Counted from the stretch's first letter, positions 1 to 7,653 are shown. The stretch: 11,832 nt of DNA from Zhengella sp041738295 (GCA_041738295.1 JBGSQC010000082.1:1-11832); one strand, 5' to 3'. The notes: generated from the sequence alone by a model not told the origin. Translations and numbers: made by a program.

Positions 1-276
1 GTCCGTTCGGGCGCGCCTGCGGCCCCACCACACTTCCACGCGGCGGCGCCACCGGCGCACGGGTGCAGAATCATGGGACAGGATGATCAGGCCAAGGGGA
101 ATCATCCAGAAGCCGAGAACCGGCAAAAAACCCAATGTTCCCAGCAAGACGAGCAAAATGCCCAGCACGCGGCGCATCAGCACCGAGGCGGGAAGCCCAT
201 AGCTCCGCCCGAACAGGCGCAGTTGCGGCCCGCGTCTCCGGTCATCGTCATTGATGAACTCGTCTTCCGTCTGCAC
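1..276 (-). CDS. Small hypothetical membrane protein, C-terminus beyond window edge
   Basis: A reading frame open for 92 codons from a GTG start at 276 runs off the left edge of the window. The GTG is chosen because AAGGA lies about 8 nt upstream. The frame stays open just upstream, so a slightly earlier start is possible. The N-terminal third is charged (V-Q-T-E-D-E-F-I-N-D-D-D-R-R-R). It is followed by a hydrophobic hairpin (about residues 34-66, containing GILLVLLGTLGFLPVLGF) that ends in LGLIILSHDSAPVRRWRRR and a strongly basic, Trp-rich tail. The layout of hydrophobic segment, turn with Gly/Pro, second hydrophobic segment and Arg-rich end resembles small PGPGW-type putative transmembrane proteins, but the exact PGPGW signature is not present. 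An inner-membrane location is inferred; the function is unknown. It is transcribed divergently from the tRNA gene to its right. Confidence 0.6.
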   Translation of the reverse strand, partial: MQTEDEFINDDDRRRGPQLRLFGRSYGLPASVLMRRVLGILLVLLGTLGFLPVLGFWMIPLGLIILSHDSAPVRRWRRRVEVWWGRRRARTD

Positions 277-394
277 GTTTGGGTTCCTTGCGCCACAAGG
301 GCGCTCCGTTTGGCCAAGACCCAGCATTTATGCGCGCTTTCGGGCCATGCAATGGCGCGAAGTCAGACGGACGGCGTTTTTTTCATTTTGCGCC

Positions 395-423
395 TTGGCA
401 AAGGCGAATGCACTTTGCTATAG
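395..423 (+). promoter_or_regulatory. Probable sigma-70-type promoter of the tRNA-Asn gene
   Basis: A -35-like TTGGCA (395-400) is followed by a 17-bp spacer and a -10-like CTATAG (418-423). This matches the usual alphaproteobacterial housekeeping pattern seen at stable-RNA genes. It would start transcription near 430, about 20 nt before the mature tRNA. The rest of 277-450 shows no gene. Confidence 0.6.
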
Positions 424-450
424 GCAGCCCACTCGCAAGTGAGCAGGCTT

Positions 451-525
451 TCCCCGGTAGCTCAGTGGTAGAGCAACCGGCTGTTAACCGGTTGGTCGCT
501 GGTTCGAATCCGGCCCGGGGAGCCA
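451..525 (+). tRNA. tRNA-Asn (anticodon GTT)
   Basis: A complete cloverleaf can be drawn. The 7-bp acceptor stem pairs 451-457 (TCCCCGG) with 515-521 (CCGGGGA). The D stem is GCTC/GAGC (460-463 with 471-474). The anticodon stem is ACCGG/CCGGT (476-480 with 488-492), with loop CTGTTAA and anticodon GTT at 483-485. The T arm contains GGTTCGAATCC. G522 is the discriminator base and CCA (523-525) is encoded. All stems are perfectly paired, so the gene should be functional. Confidence 0.96.
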
Positions 526-556
526 TTTCCAAACAATCAGGATGAGATACTCGCTT

Positions 557-593
557 TTGTTCATGTTACGAACAAGGCTGCGGAAGCCTTTCC
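557..593. terminator. Two overlapping short inverted repeats, possible weak terminator
   Basis: TTGTTC (557-562) pairs with GAACAA (570-575) around a 7-nt loop. AAGGCT (574-579) pairs with AGCCTT (585-590) around a 5-nt loop and is followed on the plus strand by TTTCC. The repeats share two bases, so the two hairpins are mutually exclusive at their tips. They lie between the tRNA 3' end and the end of the minus-strand operon, where transcription from both sides should stop. Neither has a good T tract, so this is a weak call. The rest of 526-618 holds nothing else recognisable. Confidence 0.25.
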
Positions 594-618
594 GTGCGCC
601 TGCGCAAGCCGTGCGGCC

Positions 619-2124
619 TCACCCTTTCCACAGTCCGCCCAATTGAAGTGATCCCGCCAGGCCCGCAGATGTCAGGTCCAGATGCTTTGTCCCGGTCCAG
701 ATGACCGGCGAGGTGAAGTTTTTCTGGAAATCCCCCAGCGACGGTCCGTCATTCTGGTGGGTGTTCTCTATGTCGCCAATCGCGTAGTCGCCGATCAATG
801 CGGTAACCAGAAGTCCGGCAACCACTAAGCCTGCCTCGTCGCCAACGAGCATCGACAGAAGCGCGAGAACCGCGCCAATCACTTCAAGGATGTCCTTGAT
901 GATCGTGATGCCGTCATCATGATAATGGCCGTGGGTGATGCTTGGCGTCTGGGCGGATTCATAGACCAGCGTCTGATCGCCGTTCGTGTTGGTGCCGAGC
1001 TTGATGCGGGACCAGTAGGTCGACTTGCAGGTGGCGTGAATGCCGGGGGAAACTTCGACATCGGTGTGCATGTCGATGCGAAGGATGTTAGTCTCAATCT
1101 CGACGGAGAAACTGTCGAGGATGGGTGTATAAAAGGTCTGGGTTCCGTCCTTGGCGGTCACCGGGAACTGCGGCAGGGTGACCTTCTCGTTGGCTTTCAT
1201 CTGCAACAACTGGCTGCCACTCGAAAGCTCCAGCTTGTCGGCGGTCATTTCGGTCCAGGTGTTGATCAGGGCTGTCTGCAGCAGGTCCAGCATGAAGCGC
1301 TTGTTGCGAACCAGAAACCCGGCATCTCCGCCGGGTGGAACTGCGAAATGGGTCACCTGCTGGATGGAGGGAACCGGATCGGACGAGGTCATGCAGAGCA
1401 GCGCGAAGAGTCCACTCTTGCCGTCCAGCGAATCGACGCAGGCATAGCTCGCAGTGTGCGGCTTGCAAAAAGCCCATTGGCCGGTGGCGATCTGGTCGTT
1501 GAGGTCAATCACCGCAAAGACATGTTCGAAGGCAGCAAGATTGGCGTTGCACCAGAGCTGGAAGGCCATTTCGACATAGAGCTGCGCCACCGGGTTCGAC
1601 AGCGGCTTGACGAAATCCATGCCGACATAGGTGGCAGCGAGCTTGCTGCCCTGCTGCGGTGTGGTGGAAACCACAAGCTTGTGGCGTTTGGTGCCGGGTT
1701 TGAGCAGCGGCAGCGGCGTCTTGTGGAAGCCGGCCAGCGGCTTCACCGGATCATCGGGCAGGAGATCAAGATGGATCTCGATGACACCAGTGAGATCATC
1801 GCAGTCGAAGGTGACCGGCGTCCCCGCATTGAAATAGCTGCCGGTCATTCCGGTCATCGGCAGCGAGACACGCACGGTTGCGCCATCGCCTTTCGGCACC
1901 AGCTGCCACGGGCCGAAATCCGCCTTCATCGCCAGCTTCGCGCCGGTGGTTTGCGCGAAATCCATCGTCTTCGGATATTTGCCCTCACTGGCGATGGCTG
2001 AATTGATGCGGTCATAGGGCACGGCAAAGACCGTATCCCAATCAAGAGCCGAGGCTTCGTTTCCCGCCGGTGCGGCAGCATTCAAGCCACGGGCTGCAAA
2101 CGGTTCCGACTGGACACGCCTCAT
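619..2124 (-). CDS. P47/OrfX-like (TULIP superfamily) protein, last gene of four-gene operon
   Basis: This 501-aa protein is related to the three genes upstream and resembles clostridial P47/OrfX proteins. Family marks are the N-terminal LDWDTVFAVPYDRIN (residues 27-41), FGPWQLV (70-76), WCNANLAAFEHVFAVIDLND (191-210), KPHTASYA (221-228) and FALLCMTSSDP (240-250). A hydrophobic stretch spans about 410-449. The C-terminal block W-TGTKHLDLTSAGLAGSLQL corresponds to the W-x-L-x-x-A-x-L motif of its paralogues. There is no signal peptide. The start chosen is the ATG that overlaps the stop of the preceding gene (shared ATGA, 2121-2124), with GGGGAG about 8 nt upstream. An ATG 26 codons earlier is open but would lie deep inside the upstream gene. 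The overlap implies translational coupling. This is the most divergent member in its C-terminal half, lacking the NPDDP/ELP segment shared by the two middle genes. The cellular role is unknown. In clostridia the family accompanies neurotoxin genes, but no toxin gene is seen here. Confidence 0.8.
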   Translation of the reverse strand: MRRVQSEPFAARGLNAAAPAGNEASALDWDTVFAVPYDRINSAIASEGKYPKTMDFAQTTGAKLAMKADFGPWQLVPKGDGATVRVSLPMTGMTGSYFNAGTPVTFDCDDLTGVIEIHLDLLPDDPVKPLAGFHKTPLPLLKPGTKRHKLVVSTTPQQGSKLAATYVGMDFVKPLSNPVAQLYVEMAFQLWCNANLAAFEHVFAVIDLNDQIATGQWAFCKPHTASYACVDSLDGKSGLFALLCMTSSDPVPSIQQVTHFAVPPGGDAGFLVRNKRFMLDLLQTALINTWTEMTADKLELSSGSQLLQMKANEKVTLPQFPVTAKDGTQTFYTPILDSFSVEIETNILRIDMHTDVEVSPGIHATCKSTYWSRIKLGTNTNGDQTLVYESAQTPSITHGHYHDDGITIIKDILEVIGAVLALLSMLVGDEAGLVVAGLLVTALIGDYAIGDIENTHQNDGPSLGDFQKNFTSPVIWTGTKHLDLTSAGLAGSLQLGGLWKG

Positions 2125-3875
2125 ATCGTGCACTCCCCGTAGAACAGCAGGCTCTGGGCAAGCTTGGCGTCCTTCAGCTCCCAATTCGTTGCGCCAGGCC
2201 ATTTGGCGGCACCCAGCACATTGGCCATGAAATCATCCAGCGCAGGAATGTTGTCCAAATCCATGTCGCCCTGGTGATCGACCGTCATCACGTGGTTCAG
2301 CACCAGGCACAGGGTAGAAAGGAAACCCATGCCGAGCGCAAACCTGTTGAGAAGCGTGATCAGGCCTGAATCAGCCGGAAGCTTGCTGGAAAACGCAGCG
2401 GCTGCGGCGAGGTTGTCGGTTCCAGACAGGGCTTCCTCAGCGAGCTCCGATATCTGGTCCGCATCCGCCACGACCTCGAAAATGGCGGGACTCTTTGAAA
2501 TGATTCCTGACAATTCACCCGCCAGTTTCAAGGCGGCCGGGCCGACCTTGGCAACCCATGCGCCTGCCTTGAACAGGCCCAGCCCGATCGGCAAGACCGA
2601 CAAAGCAATCGAGACAAGCTCCATGCCGCGCTCGAAATCCTGCGCTGCGCTGTCCTGCGTCACATTGCAGGAGAAAGACCTGATATCCGGCAGCTCCTTG
2701 GCGTTGGGGTCTGAGGGATCCTTGTTGGTCGGCACCAGCACGATCTGGCCGTTGCTGTTCTTGCCGGTCATGATGTGCATGTACTGCGTGAAGGTGACGG
2801 AGAAGACGTCATTGCCGACCATCAGCGGGTGCTTGAAGGTCAGGCCGGTGAACTGAAGCTCGATCGTGTCCTCCACGACGCGCATGGTGAACTGCTTGGC
2901 CGGTACCTTGGGTGACACGACAAGACCATCGGGCAACGTCACATCCTGCCAGACAAGCTCGGTGTTGTTGGTCACCACCAACCCGTCGCCGACAATGTCG
3001 AAATCAGTCAGCTTTGACCCTTTCATCACCTGCTGCGCGCCGGTTTTCAGGAAATGCTCGCAGAATTTCTCGCCGCTGATGGCGAGAACGGAATTCGTGC
3101 CAGCCGGAAATCCCGTGGTCAGGCCTGCATCTACCTGATGGGCGAATGCATTGTCCGGATCGCCATCGGTCATGCAAAGGGCCGCGAAAATGCCGTCGCC
3201 GGCATCGTCAACAATCGTGGCGTAGGAGAGCGCCGTGGGCTTCAGCCATTGGTAGTCGCCCTTGTCGGCATTCACATTGATCAACGCGATGTGGAAGATC
3301 GGATCAAAGATTGTGTCGATGTTGTCGTTGAACCAGTTCTGGAAAAGAACCTGGAAAGGCAATTGAAGGGAGGCCGGGGTGAAATCATCAACCACCACGG
3401 CGGGTGCCGTGCTGGTTGACGTCTTGTCGATCAGGAGCACACGGGTCTCAGTCTTTTTTGGCACCACCGTGCCGGTCTTGTCAGTGAAGGCCAGGCTTTC
3501 ATCATGGACATCGGCCAGAGTCACTTCGATGGTCATCTCGACGCCGGCCAGATCCTCCGTGTTTCCGGCCATGTCAACGCCGGTGCCGGACTTGACCGGG
3601 CACCTGAAAACCACCGTTCCGCCGATGCGGTTCTTGTCGCAAACAACCTCGAAATCCCCCCAGGTTCCGCTCATCTTGATGGCGGTGTTCTGGTAGGTGT
3701 AATCGAAGGTCGGTGGCGACTTTTTCTGCTTCTTGATGGCGGCGTTGAGGGTGTCCATCGTCAAGACATTGGCCGTGTCCCAGCCTTGTAGCCCAATCTC
3801 CCTGCCCTTGCTTTTTGCCTTGCCGGCGGCTGCAGCCAGGGCCGCACCTTCGACATCTGACATTTCCCTGCTCAT
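2121..3875 (-). CDS. P47/OrfX-like (TULIP superfamily) protein, third gene of operon
   Basis: This 584-aa protein belongs to the same family as its neighbours. An Ala/Lys-rich leader (1-27) precedes LQGWDTANVLTMDTLNAAIK (29-48), the P47-type opening. Further marks are WGDFEVV (72-78), FQNWFNDNIDTIFDPIFHIA (178-197), WLKPTALSYA (210-219), FAALCMTDGDP (230-240) and GTNSVLAIS (259-267). The segment 379-396, with TNKDPSDP and ELPDI, is very close to the second gene. Hydrophobic stretches lie at about 418-455 and 505-530, and the protein ends with AKWPGATNWELKDAKLAQSL then LFYGECTI. The ATG at 3875 is preferred because AAGGGGAAG lies about 5-8 nt upstream. Another ATG at 3902 is in frame but lacks a ribosome binding site. 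The 49-bp gap to the upstream gene contains an inverted repeat, and the stop overlaps the next start by 4 bp. There is no signal peptide and no enzyme motif. Lipid or protein binding is only inferred from the TULIP fold. Confidence 0.82.
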   Translation of the reverse strand: MSREMSDVEGAALAAAAGKAKSKGREIGLQGWDTANVLTMDTLNAAIKKQKKSPPTFDYTYQNTAIKMSGTWGDFEVVCDKNRIGGTVVFRCPVKSGTGVDMAGNTEDLAGVEMTIEVTLADVHDESLAFTDKTGTVVPKKTETRVLLIDKTSTSTAPAVVVDDFTPASLQLPFQVLFQNWFNDNIDTIFDPIFHIALINVNADKGDYQWLKPTALSYATIVDDAGDGIFAALCMTDGDPDNAFAHQVDAGLTTGFPAGTNSVLAISGEKFCEHFLKTGAQQVMKGSKLTDFDIVGDGLVVTNNTELVWQDVTLPDGLVVSPKVPAKQFTMRVVEDTIELQFTGLTFKHPLMVGNDVFSVTFTQYMHIMTGKNSNGQIVLVPTNKDPSDPNAKELPDIRSFSCNVTQDSAAQDFERGMELVSIALSVLPIGLGLFKAGAWVAKVGPAALKLAGELSGIISKSPAIFEVVADADQISELAEEALSGTDNLAAAAAFSSKLPADSGLITLLNRFALGMGFLSTLCLVLNHVMTVDHQGDMDLDNIPALDDFMANVLGAAKWPGATNWELKDAKLAQSLLFYGECTI

Positions 3876-3893
3876 TGCTCTTCCCCTTGCCTT

Positions 3894-3927
3894 TGATGGC
3901 ATCTGCTTATTGTCGGCCAGGCCATCA
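3894..3927 (-). repeat. Intercistronic inverted repeat between second and third operon genes
   Basis: TGATGGC (3894-3900) and GCCATCA (3921-3927) are a perfect 7-bp inverted repeat around a 20-nt loop. In the mRNA the 5' arm begins at the UGA stop of the 792-aa gene, and the hairpin ends about 10 nt before the ribosome binding site of the 584-aa gene. There is no T tract, so it is not a classical terminator. It could stabilise or be a processing point for the message, or arise by chance. Confidence 0.35.
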
Positions 3928-6303
3928 GCTGAGTTCGCCGTAGAGCAGCAGGTTACCGGAGCTCACCGTCGCCTCCTTCAGCTTCCAGTTCGCTGTTTCC
4001 GGCCATTCATAGGAGGCCAGCAGCTTGTCCAGCATGTGCTCGGTGGTGAACTGGTCGCCGACCTTGTCGATGTCACCCTTGCCGATATGGCGGGACTGCG
4101 CGACGCCCCATGTCGCCCACGCGCCGGCATCAAGCAGGCCTGCCACCACTCCCAGAACCGTGAAGGTGATGGCAAAGCGCGGCGCGAACATGCAGGCGCC
4201 GATGGTTGAGGACGCGCCCGCTGCATCGTTGATGGCTGCGGCATCTCCGGCAGCCAGCATGGCACCGACATTATCGTAGATGTGCCCGCCAATATTGACC
4301 TGGTCACCCATGTTGACCATCTGGGTTCCGTCCAGAGCGGCATTGTTGGCGCCTTGCACGCCACCTCCGGCAATGCCGTTCACGGCTCCCTCCGCAGCAG
4401 TTCCTGCGCGGACAGCCCACGAACCAGCGGCATAAACACCCAGCCCGAGCGTCAAAACCGAAAGAAGCACGGAAAAAATGAACACCGTATCCTCGAAGGT
4501 CCGGGCGGCATCATCGAGGTGATAATCCACCGTCAGCGCCTCGATCTTTGGCAACTCGTTGTCCTTGGGATCGTCCGGGTTCTTGTTGGAGGCCACCAGC
4601 ACATGCTTGCCGTCGGTCCGCTTCTCGAAAACCAGATAGAGGCGCTGGGTGAAACCGATCTTCACGGTTTCGGTGCCCGGCAGTTTCCAGCCGGGATAAT
4701 CGAACGCCATGTCGTGGAATTCCATGACGATGGACCGGCCCTCCAGGCGCATCTTGAAACCGCCGGCAGGCACGTCAGGCGTTACCTTGGTTCCGTCCTG
4801 CAATTCGATCTCGCGCCATTTGACCGCGTTGGCATTCGTCACTTCCAGTCCCAGCGCATCCAGCGTGAAGTCAGCGGGCTTGGAACCGGGAAACAGCTTG
4901 TCGGCAGCTGGCAGCAGGATCTTGGCCGTCATTCGCCCCTTGGAAAGAGCTACGACCGAATTCGTGCCACCTGGCATTCCGGACATGATGGCGGGGTCAA
5001 CCTGCGAGGCGAGCGCCGGATCATCCCTGCTCTCGGTCATGGCGAGAATGGCAAACACCGTCTGCACCGGATTGCTCATAGGGATATCAGCTGCCGCATA
5101 GTCTATTTTGGTTGGTTTCAGCCAGGCGAACTTGTCACCTTTCGACAGGCCGTCATCAATGTCGACAGTATGGAAGATGTTCTCGAAGGCGCTGATGTTG
5201 GCGTTGAACCAAGCCTGCAGGGCATTCTGCTCGTCCATGGTCTGAAAGGCGGTGCCCGCAGCATTCACAAGGGCGGAAACGACGACGGCCGGCATGGTCG
5301 CGCTACCCGTCCCATTGGCCTTGAGGTTGACGGTCTTGCCGGTTGCCGGCACCTGCGCCAGCGTGATCTCGGCCGTTGCAACTGCGCCATCCAGAGCTAC
5401 GTATCTCCCGGGCTTGAATGTGTCGAAACCGGCGGGGGCGCCATGGGCGAAGGCGGTCGCACCAAAGTTCAGCGTTGCGCTGTCATTCGGGCCGATGGCA
5501 ACTGCCGGGAAAAGCAGGTCAGTCGTGGTGAAGGCAAAGGCCTCTCCTGTTCCCTTGACCGGATCGGCGTTGGTTCCGAGCCAGGAGCCGTCTCCTCCCC
5601 TGAACCAGATTTTCTTCGCGTCAAAATCAACCGCCACGCCTGCCACGGCAGGCGCGCCTTTTGCACCGCGCCAGGCATAGGTCGCCCGACCGCCGGCCAC
5701 GCCGTAAGCTGTTTTCATGGCATTGAGCTGTGCCGCATTGAAGAAAAAACCGTTCTGGTGAAAACCGTAGCCTTCAGCGCTTTCCGGAAAAAAGCCCTTG
5801 GAAGCATTGGCAGGTGCCAGCCCGATGACGGTCTGGTCGGTCTCTGACGACACTTCGAAATAGAACTTGCCGGTCTGGCGTCCCGTGACCCCGAAAGCGC
5901 TATCGAGATCGGTTACGCTGGGAGCCTGGCCGGACCGGGCGGTCACGGTGAGACCGTCGGCACTCATGTCCAGTAAGCCTTGCGTGGCGCTGTCGAGGCG
6001 ATAGGGACTCGTCGTGCCGGGGTAGAAGGCCGCGCCCTTGCCGATTTCACACTTCATCTTCAAAAGTCCGCCAGAAGACCCTTGAACGAGGCTCCAGCCC
6101 TTCCAGCTTCCGTAAATCTCGACCGGCATTGCACCGGTCACGCTTTGTTTGAAGTCCGCCGGAACCTTGTTCTGCTTGACCATCGAAGCGTTGACCACAT
6201 CAAGGAACGTGGCGTTCACCGTATCCCAATGGTTCATGGTGATGGGCGGCAAGGCAGCCAATTGCGAAAGCGTCATTTCACGGTGTTCTCGTTCATTCCT
6301 CAT
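3925..6303 (-). CDS. P47/OrfX-like protein with inserted SPRY-like domain, second gene of operon
   Basis: This 792-aa protein is the largest of the four. The P47-type opening is MNHWDTVNATFLDVVNASMV (23-42), then WKGWSLV (67-73). At about 110-295 a domain that reads as SPRY/B30.2 is inserted: GKFYFEV (145-151), VIGLA (159-163), GYGFHQNG (178-185), GVAVDFDAKKIWFRGGDG (222-239), WLGTNADPVKGTG (241-253), LFPAV (264-268), SATLNFG (275-281) and PAGF (290-293). The P47-like core then resumes: WFNANISAFENIFHTVDIDD (365-384), WLKPTKIDYA (394-403), GTNSVVALS (446-454), SNKNPDDP-x-DNELPKI (572-587). Hydrophobic stretches lie at about 603-634 and 706-733. The end is YEWPETANWKLKEAT...LLLYGELS. Without the insert the protein would be close in size to its neighbour. 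The ATG at 6303 has GGGGGA about 8 nt upstream. ATGs at 6312 and 6276 are alternatives with poorer sites. There is no signal peptide. The SPRY-like domain suggests binding to a partner protein or other ligand; this is inference. Confidence 0.82.
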   Translation of the reverse strand: MRNEREHREMTLSQLAALPPITMNHWDTVNATFLDVVNASMVKQNKVPADFKQSVTGAMPVEIYGSWKGWSLVQGSSGGLLKMKCEIGKGAAFYPGTTSPYRLDSATQGLLDMSADGLTVTARSGQAPSVTDLDSAFGVTGRQTGKFYFEVSSETDQTVIGLAPANASKGFFPESAEGYGFHQNGFFFNAAQLNAMKTAYGVAGGRATYAWRGAKGAPAVAGVAVDFDAKKIWFRGGDGSWLGTNADPVKGTGEAFAFTTTDLLFPAVAIGPNDSATLNFGATAFAHGAPAGFDTFKPGRYVALDGAVATAEITLAQVPATGKTVNLKANGTGSATMPAVVVSALVNAAGTAFQTMDEQNALQAWFNANISAFENIFHTVDIDDGLSKGDKFAWLKPTKIDYAAADIPMSNPVQTVFAILAMTESRDDPALASQVDPAIMSGMPGGTNSVVALSKGRMTAKILLPAADKLFPGSKPADFTLDALGLEVTNANAVKWREIELQDGTKVTPDVPAGGFKMRLEGRSIVMEFHDMAFDYPGWKLPGTETVKIGFTQRLYLVFEKRTDGKHVLVASNKNPDDPKDNELPKIEALTVDYHLDDAARTFEDTVFIFSVLLSVLTLGLGVYAAGSWAVRAGTAAEGAVNGIAGGGVQGANNAALDGTQMVNMGDQVNIGGHIYDNVGAMLAAGDAAAINDAAGASSTIGACMFAPRFAITFTVLGVVAGLLDAGAWATWGVAQSRHIGKGDIDKVGDQFTTEHMLDKLLASYEWPETANWKLKEATVSSGNLLLYGELS

Positions 6304-6342
6304 GGATTGCATCCCCCGAGCTTTTGAATTGGTACTGCGGTT

Positions 6343-7653
6343 TCAGATCTTGCACCGAAGGTAGAGCGCGTCGGAAAGTCCGGCGTCGACCAAGGTCCAC
6401 TGGCCGGCACCCACCCATTCGATGGATTGTGCTGTCAGATCTCCGACCGAGATGCTGCCGCCGCTGGAACTGGTGGCCTTGGCGACCGATGTCGTCACCG
6501 CGGCAACGACACTGTCGACAATGGCAACGACAATGCCTCCGATAAGCGGGCCGAAGACAAGGATGGCCGGTCCGGCGGTCAGGTAAAGCCACCATGGAAT
6601 GTGCTTCTCGTAGTCCGGGTCCGGTCCGGGCAGTGTCTTCATTTCCAGAACACTCTTCGTTGCATCGAAGGTGCACGCCATCTTTTGTGTCTGGGAAAAG
6701 GTGACCGAGGATTTGGCAAGACCGGTGATGTCGAAGCTGCCGGCACTGGTGACCCAGATCTGGTCGTCATTCACAGTGAGGTTGAAGGACGACAGGAATG
6801 GATAGTAATGGGTCAAGGATACTTGCACCGGCGGGCAGGCCAAGAGCCCCAGATTGACGATCGCGCTGCCGGACATCGCGAACATGTTGAACGGAGCGGT
6901 GAACCCGGCAGGCAGCTTCGGCATGATGATGTGTTGAAGGAAAAGATTGCCTGAAAGGCCTGCGCAAACATCGGAATTGTCGTCCAGCAGGCTCTCATCG
7001 GGCTCCACACTGAACTTGCTGGTATCCGCATTGGAGAACATGGTGAAGACGGCCAGCCAGTCATTGGCGCCCTTAGCGCCCGGGACGAACGCATAACGGC
7101 TGCTTCCGGCGGTCATCCAGTACGCATCGCCATTTGGTGCAAGGTTCAAGGAGGCAAAGACGAAATCCAGCTTGGCGGCATTGGCGATCAGGCTGTCGGC
7201 AATGGAATCGTGGAGCGACATTGCCAGTGCGCCGGTTGGATCCTGCTGAGCGAGAACGCCGGTCTTGTCGGGATCGCTGACATAGACGCCACCCTTGGTG
7301 GTGTCGCCCTTGTTGGTGATCTTTCGCGTCAGATTGAACCGCAGGTCGGATTTTCCGGCAGCCTTGTTGTCGACAAAGGCCAGTTCGAGAATGATTTCGA
7401 TGACGGCTCCGTCGAGCTTGCCTGAGATCAAAGGAGAGGTGAGCGTGCCGGAATTGACCGGAAGCTGCATCACAAGCTTTTCGACCGTGCCGCCAGCGAC
7501 GATGCGCCAGGCATCGAATTTGATGTCGAGCTTCAGGCCTGAATTGTCGGAATAAGTTAGGGAGGCAGGGGTTGCCTTGAACTGGGCTGCCAGAAGGTCG
7601 TTCAGCCTGGGAACTGAACAAGCGCACACCATATCCCAGCCATGCAGGTCCAT
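6343..7653 (-). CDS. P47-like (TULIP superfamily) protein, first gene of operon
   Basis: This 436-aa protein is close to the usual length of clostridial P47 (a little over 400 aa). It opens MDLHGWDMVCACSVPRLNDL, very like the GWD-x-V start of P47 and OrfX proteins, and continues with FDAWRIVAGG (46-55) and a strand-rich core. YWMTAGSSRYAF takes the place of the WLKPT-x-x-YA motif of its paralogues, followed by WLAVFTMFSNAD. A hydrophobic segment (354-391) starts with PWWLYLTAGPAILVFGP. The end is IEWVGAGQWTLVDAGLSDAL then YLRCKI. The ATG at 7653 has GGAG 6 nt upstream. It is the promoter-proximal gene, with 39 bp to the next gene, and lies divergent from the photolyase gene. There is no signal peptide or catalytic motif. 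The family assignment rests on motif recognition; a fold comparison with P47 would decide it. The function in this organism is unknown. Confidence 0.82.
   Translation of the reverse strand: MDLHGWDMVCACSVPRLNDLLAAQFKATPASLTYSDNSGLKLDIKFDAWRIVAGGTVEKLVMQLPVNSGTLTSPLISGKLDGAVIEIILELAFVDNKAAGKSDLRFNLTRKITNKGDTTKGGVYVSDPDKTGVLAQQDPTGALAMSLHDSIADSLIANAAKLDFVFASLNLAPNGDAYWMTAGSSRYAFVPGAKGANDWLAVFTMFSNADTSKFSVEPDESLLDDNSDVCAGLSGNLFLQHIIMPKLPAGFTAPFNMFAMSGSAIVNLGLLACPPVQVSLTHYYPFLSSFNLTVNDDQIWVTSAGSFDITGLAKSSVTFSQTQKMACTFDATKSVLEMKTLPGPDPDYEKHIPWWLYLTAGPAILVFGPLIGGIVVAIVDSVVAAVTTSVAKATSSSGGSISVGDLTAQSIEWVGAGQWTLVDAGLSDALYLRCKI

Noticed and set aside
919..2001. Long open frame (360 codons) on the plus strand opposite the last operon gene
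   Set aside because: It lies wholly inside the P47-like gene, has low-complexity His/Arg/Gly composition typical of antisense frames in GC-rich DNA, and shows no recognisable motif.
4282..5847. 521-codon open frame on the plus strand opposite the SPRY-containing gene
   Set aside because: The opposite strand has clear P47 and SPRY motifs; this frame shows none and has antisense-type composition.
619..7653. Botulinum-like neurotoxin or metalloprotease partner in the P47-like cluster
   Set aside because: No HExxH zinc-protease motif or large toxin gene was seen in the operon or its flanks within the window, so a toxin role is only an analogy.
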